A stretch of DNA of 64,000 nt from Gammaproteobacteria bacterium (lineage in GTDB: Bacteria > Pseudomonadota > Gammaproteobacteria > SZUA-140). The translations under genes were made by a program, and so were the position numbers. The notes beneath the pieces were generated by a model, which ran no database searches, had not been told where the DNA came from, and saw only the letters and a program-made list of their open reading frames with translations. This document shows, in pieces, positions 32,607 to 43,873 of this stretch (position 1 is the stretch's first letter; each line of letters begins with the position of its first letter). The DNA lies in contig JADLCS010000014.1 in assembly GCA_020847075.1 (NCBI GenBank), positions 38,170 to 102,169 of the forward strand, given 5' to 3'.

Positions 32607-33689
32607 TTGGGGACAGACTTCAAGTCTGTCCTCGAAAGGGCAGTCCCCGAAACGGCAGCGGACAGGGCGACGACCGGGAAGGGGACGGATTTGAAATCCG
32701 TCCCCGATGTATCTCTCGACTGGCGGCCCAGCGCGCCGCTGGAGAATCTGAGGGCCCGCGCGGCCCTGCTGGCGCGGATACGCGGGTTTTTCGCGGCGCG
32801 CGGCGTGCTGGAGGTGGAGACCCCGGCCCTGGCCGGCGCCGCCGTCACCGACCCCCATCTCGCCAGCCTGCGGTCCTGCTATACCGGTCCGGGGTTTCCC
32901 GGCGGACTTCTCCTGTATCTGCAGACTTCCCCCGAATTCGCCATGAAGCGCCTGCTGGCGGCCGGCAGTGGGCCGATCTACCAGTTGGGCAAGGCCTACC
33001 GTGACGGCGAGGCCGGGCGCCGGCACAATCCCGAGTTCACATTGCTCGAGTGGTACCGGCCCGGGTTCGATCTTTCCGCCTTGATGGACGAGGTCGAGGC
33101 GCTGACGGCGGAGGTGCTGGGGTTGACCCGGCGCTGCGAGCGCGTGAGTTACCGCGATCTGTTCCGGCGCAGCTTAGGGATCGATCCCTTCGAGACCTCC
33201 GTGGAGGCCCTGCGCGACTGCGCGCGCAGGCGCGGGCTCGCGCGCAGCGCCGAATTGCCCCTCTCCGGACCGGATGCCTGGCTCGATCTGCTGTTGACCC
33301 ATTTCATCGAGCCGGGGCTGGGTGTCGGGACGCCGTGCTTCGTCCATGACTATCCGCCGAGCCAGGCCGCGCTGGCGCGCCTGCGCCCGGGCGCCGCGCC
33401 GCCGGTTGCCGAGCGTTTCGAGCTGTATATCGGCGGGATGGAGATCGCCAATGGATATTACGAACTCGGCGATCCGGTGGAACAGCGTGCCCGCTTCGTG
33501 CATGACCGTGAACGGCGCCGCCGCGACGGGTTGCCCGACGTGGCGCCGGACGAGCGCCTGCTCGACGCGCTCACGCACGGTCTGCCCGACTGCGCCGGCG
33601 TCGCGCTCGGCGTCGACCGTCTGGTGATGGCCGCGCTGGGCGCGAAATCGATCGGGGAGGTGGTGGCGTTTCCGCTGGATAAAGCTTAG
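32607..33689 (+). CDS. epmA: EF-P--(R)-beta-lysine ligase EpmA (GenX/PoxA), repeat-altered N-terminus
   Basis: A class-II aminoacyl-tRNA-synthetase paralogue that joins beta-lysine to Lys34 of EF-P. The homologous part starts at about 32715 (WRPSAPLENLRARAALL) and has VLEVETPAL, TSPEFAMKRLL, NPEFTLLEWYRP, NGYYELGDP and GVALGVDRLVM; the full catalytic core is present. Before it the frame encodes GTDFKSV and GTDLKSVP, translations of two palindromic repeats. No in-frame ATG or GTG exists near the expected start; TTG 32607 and TTG 32691, both within or touching the repeats, are the candidates, and an ATG at 32707 is one frame off. The stop codon is supplied by the next repeat element. Product certain, start not. 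Confidence 0.88.
   Translation: MGTDFKSVLERAVPETAADRATTGKGTDLKSVPDVSLDWRPSAPLENLRARAALLARIRGFFAARGVLEVETPALAGAAVTDPHLASLRSCYTGPGFPGGLLLYLQTSPEFAMKRLLAAGSGPIYQLGKAYRDGEAGRRHNPEFTLLEWYRPGFDLSALMDEVEALTAEVLGLTRRCERVSYRDLFRRSLGIDPFETSVEALRDCARRRGLARSAELPLSGPDAWLDLLLTHFIEPGLGVGTPCFVHDYPPSQAALARLRPGAAPPVAERFELYIGGMEIANGYYELGDPVEQRARFVHDRERRRRDGLPDVAPDERLLDALTHGLPDCAGVALGVDRLVMAALGAKSIGEVVAFPLDKA
32609..32632. repeat. REP-like palindrome 1 at the epmA 5' end
   Basis: Arms GGACAGACTT and AAGTCTGTCC around a single base. In the epmA frame it encodes GTDFKSV. It lies 37 bases after the efp stop. Confidence 0.8.
32681..32705. repeat. REP-like palindrome 2 at the epmA 5' end
   Basis: Perfect 12-base arms GGGGACGGATTT and AAATCCGTCCCC around one base; in the epmA frame it encodes GTDLKSVP. 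It ends a few codons before the first residue homologous to other EpmA proteins. Confidence 0.85.
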
Positions 33690-33892
33690 GACTAAGGACT
33701 AAGAAAAAAACCGCTCATCACTTAGTCCTCAAGTATTTGTAGGTTGGGCTGAGCTATGCGAAGCCCAACATCGCCATCCGGTAACGTTGGGCTTCATTGC
33801 ATTCAGCCCAACCTGCAGGTATATCCGGGCGTATGGCCTGTGCCGCGTTTTCTATTCTTTAACTTAGTCCTTAGTCCTCAGCACCTAGTCCT
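33687..33892. repeat. nested inverted repeat element between epmA and psd
   Basis: The outer left arm (33687-33703, TAGGACTAAGGACTAAG) and outer right arm (33863-33892, CTTAGTCCTTAGTCCT...CCTAGTCCT) are the GGACTAAG words also seen at 25.3 kb. An extra inverted copy at 33721-33729 makes a first small hairpin. Nested inside is another palindrome: AGGTTGGGCTGAGC...AAGCCCAACA (33741-33770) and GTTGGGCTTCATTGC...CAGCCCAACCT (33786-33814). The epmA stop TAG (33687-33689) and psd stop TAA (33871-33873, minus) both fall inside the outer arms. Confidence 0.85.
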
Positions 33893-34761
33893 GTGTTTTT
33901 TATGGTTCCCATCAACTCCCCCATCCTCACCTTCGTGCCCGGCGCGAGGGTGTCCGCCCACTGTGCCCGTCCCGGTCCGAACAGTACGATGACGGTGGAA
34001 CCCATGTTGAAGCGTCCCATCTCCTCCCCGCGCTCGAGTTCGATGTTCGCCGGGCGGCCGGGAAGGGGGCGTTGCCAGTGGCCGTGCGGCCGATTCCGGG
34101 AGACTTCGCCGGCCCAGACCGTCTCGATGCCGGCGACGAAAAATGCCCCGACCAGGATCACCGCCATCGGACCCGCCGCGGTCTCGAAGACGGTGATCAG
34201 CCGTTCGTTGCGGGCGAACAGATTGCGGACGTGGCGGGTGGAGTGGTCGTTCACACTGAACAGGCGCCCGGGGATATAGCGCATGTCCGCGAGGGTGCCC
34301 GCGAGCGGCATGTGGATACGGTGATAGTCGCGCGGCGACAGGTACAGGGTGGCGAAGCTCCCGCCCAGGAAGCGGTCTGCGAGTTCCGCGTCGCCGCCGA
34401 GCAGGGCATCCAGCGTGTATTCGATGCCCTTGGCCTGCAGCAGGCGCCCCCGTTCGATCCCGCCCGCCTGGCTGACGGCGCCGTCGACCGGGCAGGCGAT
34501 CTCGCCGGCGCCGGAGACGACCGGCCGCGTGCCCGGGGCCAAGGCGCGGGTGAAGAAGCCGTTGAAATCCGGATAGGCGGCCGGGTCCGGTTGCAACGCC
34601 TCCGTCATGTCGACGCGGTAACGGGCGATGAAGCGCCGGATCAGGAAGTCCTTGATCGCGGTGGCGCGCACGCGGGTCAGGTTACGCATCAGGCGGGCGC
34701 AGACATGATGCGGCAACAGGTAGACCAGCAGTGTCGCGATGAATCCGGAGAGCTTATTCAA
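33871..34761 (-). CDS. psd: phosphatidylserine decarboxylase proenzyme
   Basis: About 296 residues; a membrane-associated, pyruvoyl-dependent enzyme making phosphatidylethanolamine. The self-cleavage site GST, whose Ser becomes pyruvoyl, is in FNMGSTVIVLF near residue 255; SPRDYHRIHMP carries the catalytic Asp/His; DFNGFFTRAL is the family N-terminal block. The start is uncertain: homology begins at LNKLSGFIATLLVYLLPHH, where only TTG 34761 fits; the frame stays open into the divergent pncC gene. The last residues (TGLGAED) and the stop come from the adjoining repeat arm. Confidence 0.92.
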   Translation of the reverse strand: MNKLSGFIATLLVYLLPHHVCARLMRNLTRVRATAIKDFLIRRFIARYRVDMTEALQPDPAAYPDFNGFFTRALAPGTRPVVSGAGEIACPVDGAVSQAGGIERGRLLQAKGIEYTLDALLGGDAELADRFLGGSFATLYLSPRDYHRIHMPLAGTLADMRYIPGRLFSVNDHSTRHVRNLFARNERLITVFETAAGPMAVILVGAFFVAGIETVWAGEVSRNRPHGHWQRPLPGRPANIELERGEEMGRFNMGSTVIVLFGPGRAQWADTLAPGTKVRMGELMGTIKNTGLGAED

Positions 34762-34858
34762 CGATTCCAGGCCTTGAGGATTTTGTCGTGGATTCGACAG
34801 GCACGCTACTATACCGGATAACGCGGGGATAAAAAGCCCGGGACGGAGGAAGTCCACG

Positions 34859-35362
34859 ATGGAGGAGGATATCGAGCGCCTGGCCCGGCGCGTCGGCATC
34901 GTGCTGAGCGGCCAGGGATATAGGCTCGCCACGGCGGAGTCGTGTACCGGGGGCGGCATCGCCGCCGCGGTGACCTCCGTGCCGGGCAGTTCCAACTGGT
35001 TCGAGCGCGGGTTCGTGACCTACAGCAACGCCGCCAAACGCGAACTGCTCGGGGTGCGCGAGGCGACCCTGGTCGCGCACGGCGCGGTGAGCGAGGCCAC
35101 CGTGCGCGAGATGGCGGCGGGCGCGCTCGGGCACGGCGCGGCCCAGGTGGCCGTCGCGGTCAGCGGCATCGCCGGACCGGGGGGCGGCAGCGCGGAGAAA
35201 CCGATCGGCACGGTTTGCCTCGCCTGGGACGGTGCGGGCCTATTGGCGCGCAGCGAGACCCGGTACTTCCACGGCGACCGCGCCGCCGTGCGGCGTCAGG
35301 CTGTGGCGGCGGCGCTCGCGGGGGTGATCGAGATTGTCGGACAACGGCACGGCAAACGCTGA
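34859..35362 (+). CDS. pncC: nicotinamide-nucleotide amidohydrolase (CinA C-terminal domain type)
   Basis: A 167-residue PncC, which deamidates NMN to NaMN to recycle NAD. Seen: TAESCTGGGIAAAVTSVPGSS, VTYSNAAKRELLGV, ATVREMAAGA and VAVSGIAGPGGGSAEKPIGTV, the whole CinA-C fold without the N-terminal MoeA-like domain. GGAGGA precedes ATG 34859. Its position before thpR and recA is a common gammaproteobacterial arrangement. Confidence 0.95.
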   Translation: MEEDIERLARRVGIVLSGQGYRLATAESCTGGGIAAAVTSVPGSSNWFERGFVTYSNAAKRELLGVREATLVAHGAVSEATVREMAAGALGHGAAQVAVAVSGIAGPGGGSAEKPIGTVCLAWDGAGLLARSETRYFHGDRAAVRRQAVAAALAGVIEIVGQRHGKR

Positions 35363-35912
35363 CGGCGGTTCCCCGGAGGGCACGCGCCGGCTCTTTCTCG
35401 CGCTGTGGCCCGACGAGGAGCTGCGCGGCCGTCTGCGAGAGCGCCTGGAGACGGATCTGCCTGTCCGCGGCGGGCGCCCGGAGCCGGTCGCCAACCTGCA
35501 TGTCACGCTGGTTTTCATCGGTGATGTCGGGGCCGGACGCGCCGCCGCCATCGAGCACGCCGTGGCGGGTATCCCGGGCGTCCCCTTCCGGCTGTCCCTC
35601 GAGCGGGTGGGCTATTGGCCGCGCCCGCGTATCCTGTGGCTGGGGCCGCGCGAGGTACCTCCCGCTTTGTATGCCTTGGTCGGGCGTCTACGTGCAGCCG
35701 TGGCCGCTGGGGGAGGTCCACAGGAAACAAGATCTTATCTCCCACACATGACCCTGATTCGCAAGGTGCCGCGGCCGCCCGGGACGGACGCGATCGCGCC
35801 GGTGTCCTGGGCGGTGAACGCCTATTTCCTGCTGGAGTCCGTCGTCGTCGCGGGGCGGCGCGCCTACCTCGAATTGGGCTCCTGGCCGTTGCGGCAGGAC
35901 GCTGCCGGATGA
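35334..35912 (+). CDS. thpR: RNA 2',3'-cyclic phosphodiesterase (2'-5' RNA ligase family)
   Basis: A 192-residue 2H phosphoesterase. Both catalytic HxTx motifs are present: HVTL near residue 54 (NLHVTLVFIGDV) and HMTL near residue 138 (PHMTLIRKV); RRLFLALWPDEELR is the family N-terminus. Members hydrolyse 2',3'-cyclic phosphates or ligate tRNA halves; the cellular role is unclear. TTG 35334 gives an overlap of 29 bases with pncC and is the only start in the open frame that includes the whole fold. Confidence 0.92.
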   Translation: MSDNGTANADGGSPEGTRRLFLALWPDEELRGRLRERLETDLPVRGGRPEPVANLHVTLVFIGDVGAGRAAAIEHAVAGIPGVPFRLSLERVGYWPRPRILWLGPREVPPALYALVGRLRAAVAAGGGPQETRSYLPHMTLIRKVPRPPGTDAIAPVSWAVNAYFLLESVVVAGRRAYLELGSWPLRQDAAG

Positions 35913-36083
35913 GGGGCGAGCACCGCCTCCCGCGCGGCGAGGCGGGCTCGGCCGCGGTGGTCTGGGGGCGGGCCGCGGGGTGTTCGCGCGCGGGCATTCT
36001 ATGGGATAATCCGGCCGCTGGGTTTCACGCAATGACGATCGCGCAACGGACGGCCGATTCACACGGATCAGCAGGGGGATACG

Positions 36084-37127
<1,044 letters not shown>

Positions 37128-37174
37128 CGGCGAAGCGCCCGCGCGATCCGGGGACGGAGGTTCGGCGCCGCGCC

Positions 37175-37594
37175 ATGGATCTGCTGGCGCGACGCGAGCA
37201 CTCAAGCGGGGAGTTGCGCGCCAAGTTGCGCGCCAAAGGATTCGATGACGAAGAGTCCGTCGATCTCCAGCTCGGACGTCTGCGCGACGAAGGCCTGCTG
37301 AGCGACGAGCGCTTCGCGGAATCCTTCGTGCATGCGCGCCGCTTGCGCGGCCAGGGGCCATCGCGTATCGCGGCCGAGTTGCGCGAGCGCGCTGTGTCCG
37401 CGGCGTTGATCGAGGCCTATGTCGATCCGCGGGACGGGGTGTGGACGGAGGCGGCACGCGAGGCGAGGCGCAAGCGTTTCGGCCCCGAGGCCCCGGCGGA
37501 GTTCGCGGAACGCGCCCGGCAGGCGCGTTTTTTACGCTATCGCGGGTTTACCGAGGATCAGATCAAGGTCGCGTTGGGCGGCGATGATCCGTGA
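37175..37594 (+). CDS. recX: RecA regulatory protein RecX
   Basis: A 139-residue helical protein that caps RecA filaments. Seen: DLLARREHSSGELRAKLRAKG, SDERFAESFVHARRLRGQGPSRIAAEL (conserved second repeat) and RFLRYRGFTEDQIKVAL. The frame runs back to the recA stop without an ATG or GTG, and residues upstream of ATG 37175 (EVRRRA) look RecX-like, so translation could begin at a non-standard codon; ATG is the best choice. It is followed by alaS after 46 bases. Confidence 0.92.
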   Translation: MDLLARREHSSGELRAKLRAKGFDDEESVDLQLGRLRDEGLLSDERFAESFVHARRLRGQGPSRIAAELRERAVSAALIEAYVDPRDGVWTEAAREARRKRFGPEAPAEFAERARQARFLRYRGFTEDQIKVALGGDDP

Positions 37595-37640
37595 ACCGGA
37601 TAAAGAATAGCAACGTTTTTCGCAACGGTAGTTCCTCAGC

Positions 37641-40250
<2,610 letters not shown>

Positions 40251-40335
40251 GTCGCCCGGACGGGGTGAGTGCACTTCATGCTAAGATGATTTCCCGGCAT
40301 TCCTACTACCATTACCCCTCGGCGGAAACGCGCAC

Positions 40336-41553
40336 ATGGCTTTGATCGTACAAAAGTACGGCGGCACGTCTGTCGCCAGCCCCAAGCATATCGAGAACGT
40401 GGCGAAGAAGGTGATCGCCATGCGCAATCAGGGCCATCAGATGGTGGTGGTGGTTTCCGCCATGAGCGGAGAGACCAATCGCCTGCTCGCGCTGGCGAAG
40501 GAGATATCTCCACGACCGCGCCCGCGCGAGGTGGATGTCATACTCGCTACCGGTGAGCAGGTCACCATCGGGTTGCTCGCCATTGCGCTGGAGGCGCAGG
40601 GATGTCCCGCGCAATCCTACACGGGAGAGCAGGTCCGCATTCTGACCGACAGCGCGTACGGCAAGGCGCGCATCCTGGATATCGATGCCGTGCGCTTAAG
40701 GCGTGACCTTTCCGATGGCCGTGTGATCGTGGTGGCGGGATTCCAGGGCGTGGATGCCGATGGCAACATCACCACGCTCGGACGCGGCGGTTCCGATACG
40801 ACAGGGGTTGCCCTGGCGGCCGCGCTTGGCGCCGATGAGTGTCAGATTTATACCGATGTCGACGGCGTCTACACCACCGATCCGCGTGTGGTGCCGCAGG
40901 CGCGCCGGTTGGATCGTGTGACCTACGAGGAAATGCTGGAAATGGCGAGTCTGGGGGCCAAGGTGCTGCAGATCCGCTCGGTGGAGTTCGCCAGCAAGTA
41001 CAGCGTACCCCTGCGCGTCCTGTCCTCTTTCGAGGACGGTCCCGGGACTTTGATTACGAGCGAGGATGAGAACATGGAACAGGCCCTGATATCAGGCATC
41101 GCGTTCAATCGCGACGAGGCGAAGCTGACGGTACTCGGTGTTCCCGATCAGCCGGGGGTGGCCAGCCGTATCCTGGGGCCGGTCGCCGACGCCAACATCG
41201 AGGTGGACATGATCGTGCAGAATGTCGCGGAGGACGCCACCACGGATTTCACCTTTACCGTCCATCGAAACGACTATGAGAAGGCCTTTGAAATACTGCA
41301 ACGTCTCGCCAAAGGACTTGGCGCGCGCGAGGTGGTGGGCGACAGGAAGATCGTCAAGGTCTCCCTGGTCGGCGTGGGTATGCGTTCCCATGCCGGCATT
41401 GCCAGCAAGATGTTCCGCTCCTTGGCGGACGAAGGGATCAACATCCGCATGATCTCGACCTCGGAGATCAAGATCTCGGTGGTCATCGACGAAAAATATC
41501 TCGAGCTCGGGGTGAGGGCGCTGCATTCGGCCTTTGGTCTGGATGCGGCGTAA
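40336..41553 (+). CDS. lysC: aspartate kinase
   Basis: A 405-residue aspartokinase for lysine, threonine and methionine synthesis. Seen: KYGGTSVA at residues 7-14, [45 protein letters not shown], then two C-terminal ACT domains (from about 265) with [12 protein letters not shown], the likely feedback site for lysine/threonine. Length and single function fit the alpha/beta-type enzyme in which an internal start makes the beta subunit; no such start is asserted here. Confidence 0.97.
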   Translation: MALIVQKYGGTSVASPKHIENVAKKVIAMRNQGHQMVVVVSAMSGETNRLLALAKEISPRPRPREVDVILATGEQVTIGLLAIALEAQGCPAQSYTGEQVRILTDSAYGKARILDIDAVRLRRDLSDGRVIVVAGFQGVDADGNITTLGRGGSDTTGVALAAALGADECQIYTDVDGVYTTDPRVVPQARRLDRVTYEEMLEMASLGAKVLQIRSVEFASKYSVPLRVLSSFEDGPGTLITSEDENMEQALISGIAFNRDEAKLTVLGVPDQPGVASRILGPVADANIEVDMIVQNVAEDATTDFTFTVHRNDYEKAFEILQRLAKGLGAREVVGDRKIVKVSLVGVGMRSHAGIASKMFRSLADEGINIRMISTSEIKISVVIDEKYLELGVRALHSAFGLDAA

Positions 41554-41657
41554 ACCGCCGTCGAGTATGGCGGCACCGCCCGATTTTCCGTTGGGTTCAA
41601 AACAATATAAAAATCATGTGGATGACATTATTGTTAAGTTTCCGGAGGAAAACGCCG

Positions 41658-41783
41658 ATGCATAAGAAGAACGAGCAGGTACGGGAAATCAGGAACGTGA
41701 CCACAGAGGGTTATTACCGTAAGGAGACAAAAGATGTTGATCTTGACTCGCCGTGTGGGCGAAACGCTGGTGATCGGAGATGA
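41658..41783 (+). CDS. possible 41-codon leader ORF overlapping the csrA start
   Basis: ATG 41658 lies nine bases after GGAGG (41644-41648) and starts a 41-codon Lys/Glu-rich frame ([14 protein letters not shown]...) that runs through the csrA ribosome binding site and ends 50 bases inside csrA in another frame. The strong Shine-Dalgarno is the main support. No homologue is recognised. If translated, it would place ribosomes over the csrA start and couple or hinder csrA translation. Confidence 0.3.
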   Translation: MHKKNEQVREIRNVTTEGYYRKETKDVDLDSPCGRNAGDRR

Positions 41784-41928
41784 TGTGACAGTGACGGTGC
41801 TGAGCGTCCGGGGCAATCAGGTGCGTATCGGCGTCAATGCCCCCAAGGACGTGACGGTCCACCGTGAAGAGATCTACCAGCGCATACAGATGGAAAAGGA
41901 AATCCCCCAAGGAAAGGCGCAGGGTTAG
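41734..41928 (+). CDS. csrA: carbon storage regulator CsrA
   Basis: A 64-residue dimeric RNA-binding protein controlling translation of carbon, motility and biofilm mRNAs. [16 protein letters not shown], the RNA-contact strand [22 protein letters not shown], and the conserved Arg in HREEI are present. Its leader holds several GGA triplets (CGGAGG, AAGGAG including its own ribosome binding site), the binding core of CsrA, so autoregulation is expected. The tRNA-Ser and tRNA-Arg genes follow, as in many gammaproteobacteria. Confidence 0.97.
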   Translation: MLILTRRVGETLVIGDDVTVTVLSVRGNQVRIGVNAPKDVTVHREEIYQRIQMEKEIPQGKAQG

Positions 41929-42085
41929 AGAGCGACAAGACCCGGTTCCGGGCGCGCTCCACCGCTATACGCTCCCATTTCAATCGTTATCCTTGCATTG
42001 GGCCTCTTCCTCTGGGCAGGCCGATTCCCTGAATTTAAAAGAACAATTTTTTACCCTGTGGGTCGCGAGATTCCGCAGGGTAGTG

Positions 42086-42091
42086 TATTAT
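42086..42091 (+). promoter_or_regulatory. -10 element candidate for tRNA-Ser
   Basis: TATTAT at 42086-42091, followed by a GC-rich GGCCCTC stretch. The -35 at 17 bases (TCGCGA, 42063-42068) is poor. The seven-base inverted repeat TACCCTG...CAGGGTA (about 42053-42082) overlaps it. Confidence 0.3.
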
Positions 42092-42160
42092 GGCCCTCTT
42101 TAATTGGCGGCGAATCAGCCGTTTGTAGAAGGGGCGAGGCGGCCCGGGAAGTGTTGTCCA

Positions 42161-42253
42161 GGAGAGATGGCCGAGTGGCCGAAGGCGCTCCCCTGCTAAG
42201 GGAGTATGGGGTCAAAAGCTCCATCGAGGGTTCGAATCCCTCTCTCTCCGCCA
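42161..42253 (+). tRNA. tRNA-Ser, anticodon GCT
   Basis: A 93-base class II tRNA: acceptor GGAGAGA pairs with TCTCTCC, anticodon stem CTCCC/GGGAG encloses the CTGCTAA loop (anticodon GCT, reading AGC/AGU), a long variable arm and T arm GGTTCGAATCC follow, with encoded CCA (42251-42253). Confidence 0.96.
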
Positions 42254-42283
42254 TTTTTGCCTGGAAATAAACCCGCCAGACTC

Positions 42284-42312
42284 TTAACTCGTGGCGTCGA
42301 TATTGTTAAAAT
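42284..42312 (+). promoter_or_regulatory. sigma70-type promoter for tRNA-Arg
   Basis: -35 TTAACT (42284-42289) and -10 TAAAAT (42307-42312) are separated by 17 bases, then a GC-rich discriminator (ACGCCGCC). The tRNA starts 54 bases after the -10, so it need not depend on read-through from tRNA-Ser. Confidence 0.5.
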
Positions 42313-42366
42313 ACGCCGCCCTCTGCCGTGAGGGGGCAGTGACGTCAAATCAGTTTACCCAAATAC

Positions 42367-42443
42367 GCGCCCGTAGCTCAGTTGGATAGAGTACCTGGCT
42401 ACGAACCAGGCGGTCGGGAGTTCGAATCTCTCCGGGCGCGCCA
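42367..42443 (+). tRNA. tRNA-Arg, anticodon ACG
   Basis: A 77-base tRNA: acceptor GCGCCCG pairs with CGGGCGC, the anticodon stem CCTGG/CCAGG encloses CTACGAA (anticodon ACG, A34 normally edited to inosine to read CGN), T arm GAGTTCGAATCTC, and encoded CCA (42441-42443). Confidence 0.97.
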
Positions 42444-42541
42444 GAATTAACATCCTGTTCCCAGTTTGAAGCGATCCGCTTATCCGGATACGCGAGCGGG
42501 ATGTCTGCTCCGTACGCAGAATCTCAGCAAGAGGCCGGCCG

Positions 42542-42582
42542 AAAAAAACAGGGGCCACGGGTCTAGGATTAGACCCGTGGCC
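42542..42582 (-). terminator. strong Rho-independent terminator of the small Tat-signal gene
   Basis: A 13-bp perfect stem, GGCCACGGGTCTA (42553-42565) and TAGACCCGTGGCC (42570-42582), with a four-base loop. On the minus strand it is followed by CCTG and seven Ts. It ends transcription coming from the gene at 42600-42827. Confidence 0.88.
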
Positions 42583-42599
42583 AAGGTATGCGGGCGGGA

Positions 42600-42827
42600 T
42601 TAGAAAAGATTCTTGAAGATGGATTTCAACTTGCTGAAGAAGTTGAAGCTTCCGCCTTTCTTGTTGTGGCGTTGATAGCCATTACCGTGATGATCGCCGT
42701 CATGGGGTTTATGAGGCGAGCCGGTGCCTGCGAGGGAGGGGGCGGCTTTGAGAGTTAAGATCACCGGCACGACATACGCGGTTTTCTTAAGAAAGTCACG
42801 TCTTGATCTGTTTGTTGATTCGCTCAC
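42600..42827 (-). CDS. small twin-arginine-signal protein with His-rich middle and amphipathic C-terminus
   Basis: 75 residues from GTG 42827 (AGGTAGG a few bases upstream). Residues 8-14 SRRDFLK form a Tat motif, followed by a hydrophobic stretch (AYVVPVILTLKAAPS) and a likely cleavage site around ALAG-like SLAGTG near residue 33. The mature part is tiny: a segment rich in His, Asp and Gly (HKPHDGDHHGNGYQRH) and a final cationic, Phe-rich segment FNFFSKLKSIFKNLF that would form an amphipathic helix. Function is unknown; metal binding and membrane interaction are guesses from composition. It has its own strong terminator and an AT-rich upstream region, so it is an independent unit. Confidence 0.75.
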   Translation of the reverse strand: MSESTNRSRRDFLKKTAYVVPVILTLKAAPSLAGTGSPHKPHDGDHHGNGYQRHNKKGGSFNFFSKLKSIFKNLF

Positions 42828-43436
42828 GACTACCTACCTCTGTTCCTCCATCACGGTGTGATATAGGAACAACGACTTGTTGCTATTTATCAATCTGCAA
42901 ACCTTACAGATTGAATCCACGTGTCCGACTGTCAATCGGTATCGCTGATCTCACTCGGACATGCCAATTATATGACGCACATCACAGGTTGTCAATTTGC
43001 CGTCGCAATATTTCTTGATAAAGAACGGGCAGTTCCTTGCGGGCGAGTCTGTGCCGGTGCTGCTGATGGGGCGGCACCGGGAGGTGCCTCCGACAAGGCC
43101 AGCGGTTAAACCGCCCTGTCCTGGGCGCATTCCCGGAAAATACGATATAGAGCGGGCTCAAAAATGGCGGGATTCTAGGTCCGAGCGATTTTTTTGCACG
43201 TCGGGAAGCCTTGGGAAAGGAGGGGTCGAATCTCGAGCGTGGATTTTTGAGTGCCCGGGAGTGAGGCGTGATATCGCAGTATACGCGGGAGTTTCCAGTC
43301 TGGATTCGTTCCAGTCTCCAAGGGGCAGGGCCACCGCGCGATGCCGTCTGGTATGACGACCTGTCGATGGGGCGGTCGCCGCGGAGTAGGCGGGGTCACC
43401 GTCGAACGATAGACTTTATGACCGCGGCGGGGAGTT
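42828..43436. other. 609-bp AT-rich gap without recognisable genes
   Basis: It lies between the divergently read Tat-signal gene and the end of exbD. The first ~200 bases are clearly more AT-rich than the genome and should hold the promoter of the Tat-signal gene; no confident -35/-10 pair is found. A nine-base direct repeat TTCCAGTCT occurs twice near 43290-43315. Open frames here lack any family resemblance. Confidence 0.5.
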
Positions 43437-43859
43437 CTATCGGGTTTCGCTGGGGTCGGTCACGAAGCCGATACGCGTCAGTCCTGCCTTGCCCGCCATC
43501 GACATCACTTCAGCCACGTTTTCATAGTGCGTGAGGCGGTCTGCGTGGATATGGAGTTCGGGCTGGGGTTGCAGGGCGGACGCTGCCGCAAAGCGTGCCT
43601 CGAGCATATTCAGACCGATCTCCTCACCGTTCCAGAAAAGGTCTCCCGTCTCTTTGACGGCGAGTTCGATATGCTCGGCCTGGGTCGTGTTGGGTGTATT
43701 ACTCGCCTTGGGCAGATCGATCTTGATCGAATGGGTGAGCAAGGGAGCGGTGATGATGAAGATCACCAGCAAGACCAGCATGACGTCGACCAGGGGAACG
43801 ACATTGATCTCCGCCGTTGGGGCGGAGGAGGATTTGTTATGAAGGCTGCCCAGTGCCAT
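43437..43859 (-). CDS. exbD: biopolymer transporter ExbD
   Basis: A 140-residue inner-membrane protein of the TonB energising complex. The single TM (VDVMLVLLVIFIITAPLLT) carries the proton-channel Asp25 in PLVDVM; the periplasmic domain follows. ATG 43859 is used because GGGAGA lies six bases before it; a TTG 18 bases upstream is in frame. It starts 14 bases after the exbB stop. Confidence 0.94.
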   Translation of the reverse strand: MALGSLHNKSSSAPTAEINVVPLVDVMLVLLVIFIITAPLLTHSIKIDLPKASNTPNTTQAEHIELAVKETGDLFWNGEEIGLNMLEARFAAASALQPQPELHIHADRLTHYENVAEVMSMAGKAGLTRIGFVTDPSETR

Positions 43860-43873
43860 GGCGGATCTCCCGG

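Noticed and set aside
43289..43315. Direct repeat TTCCAGTCT as an attachment site
   Set aside because: Only nine bases, no integrase or tRNA end next to it.
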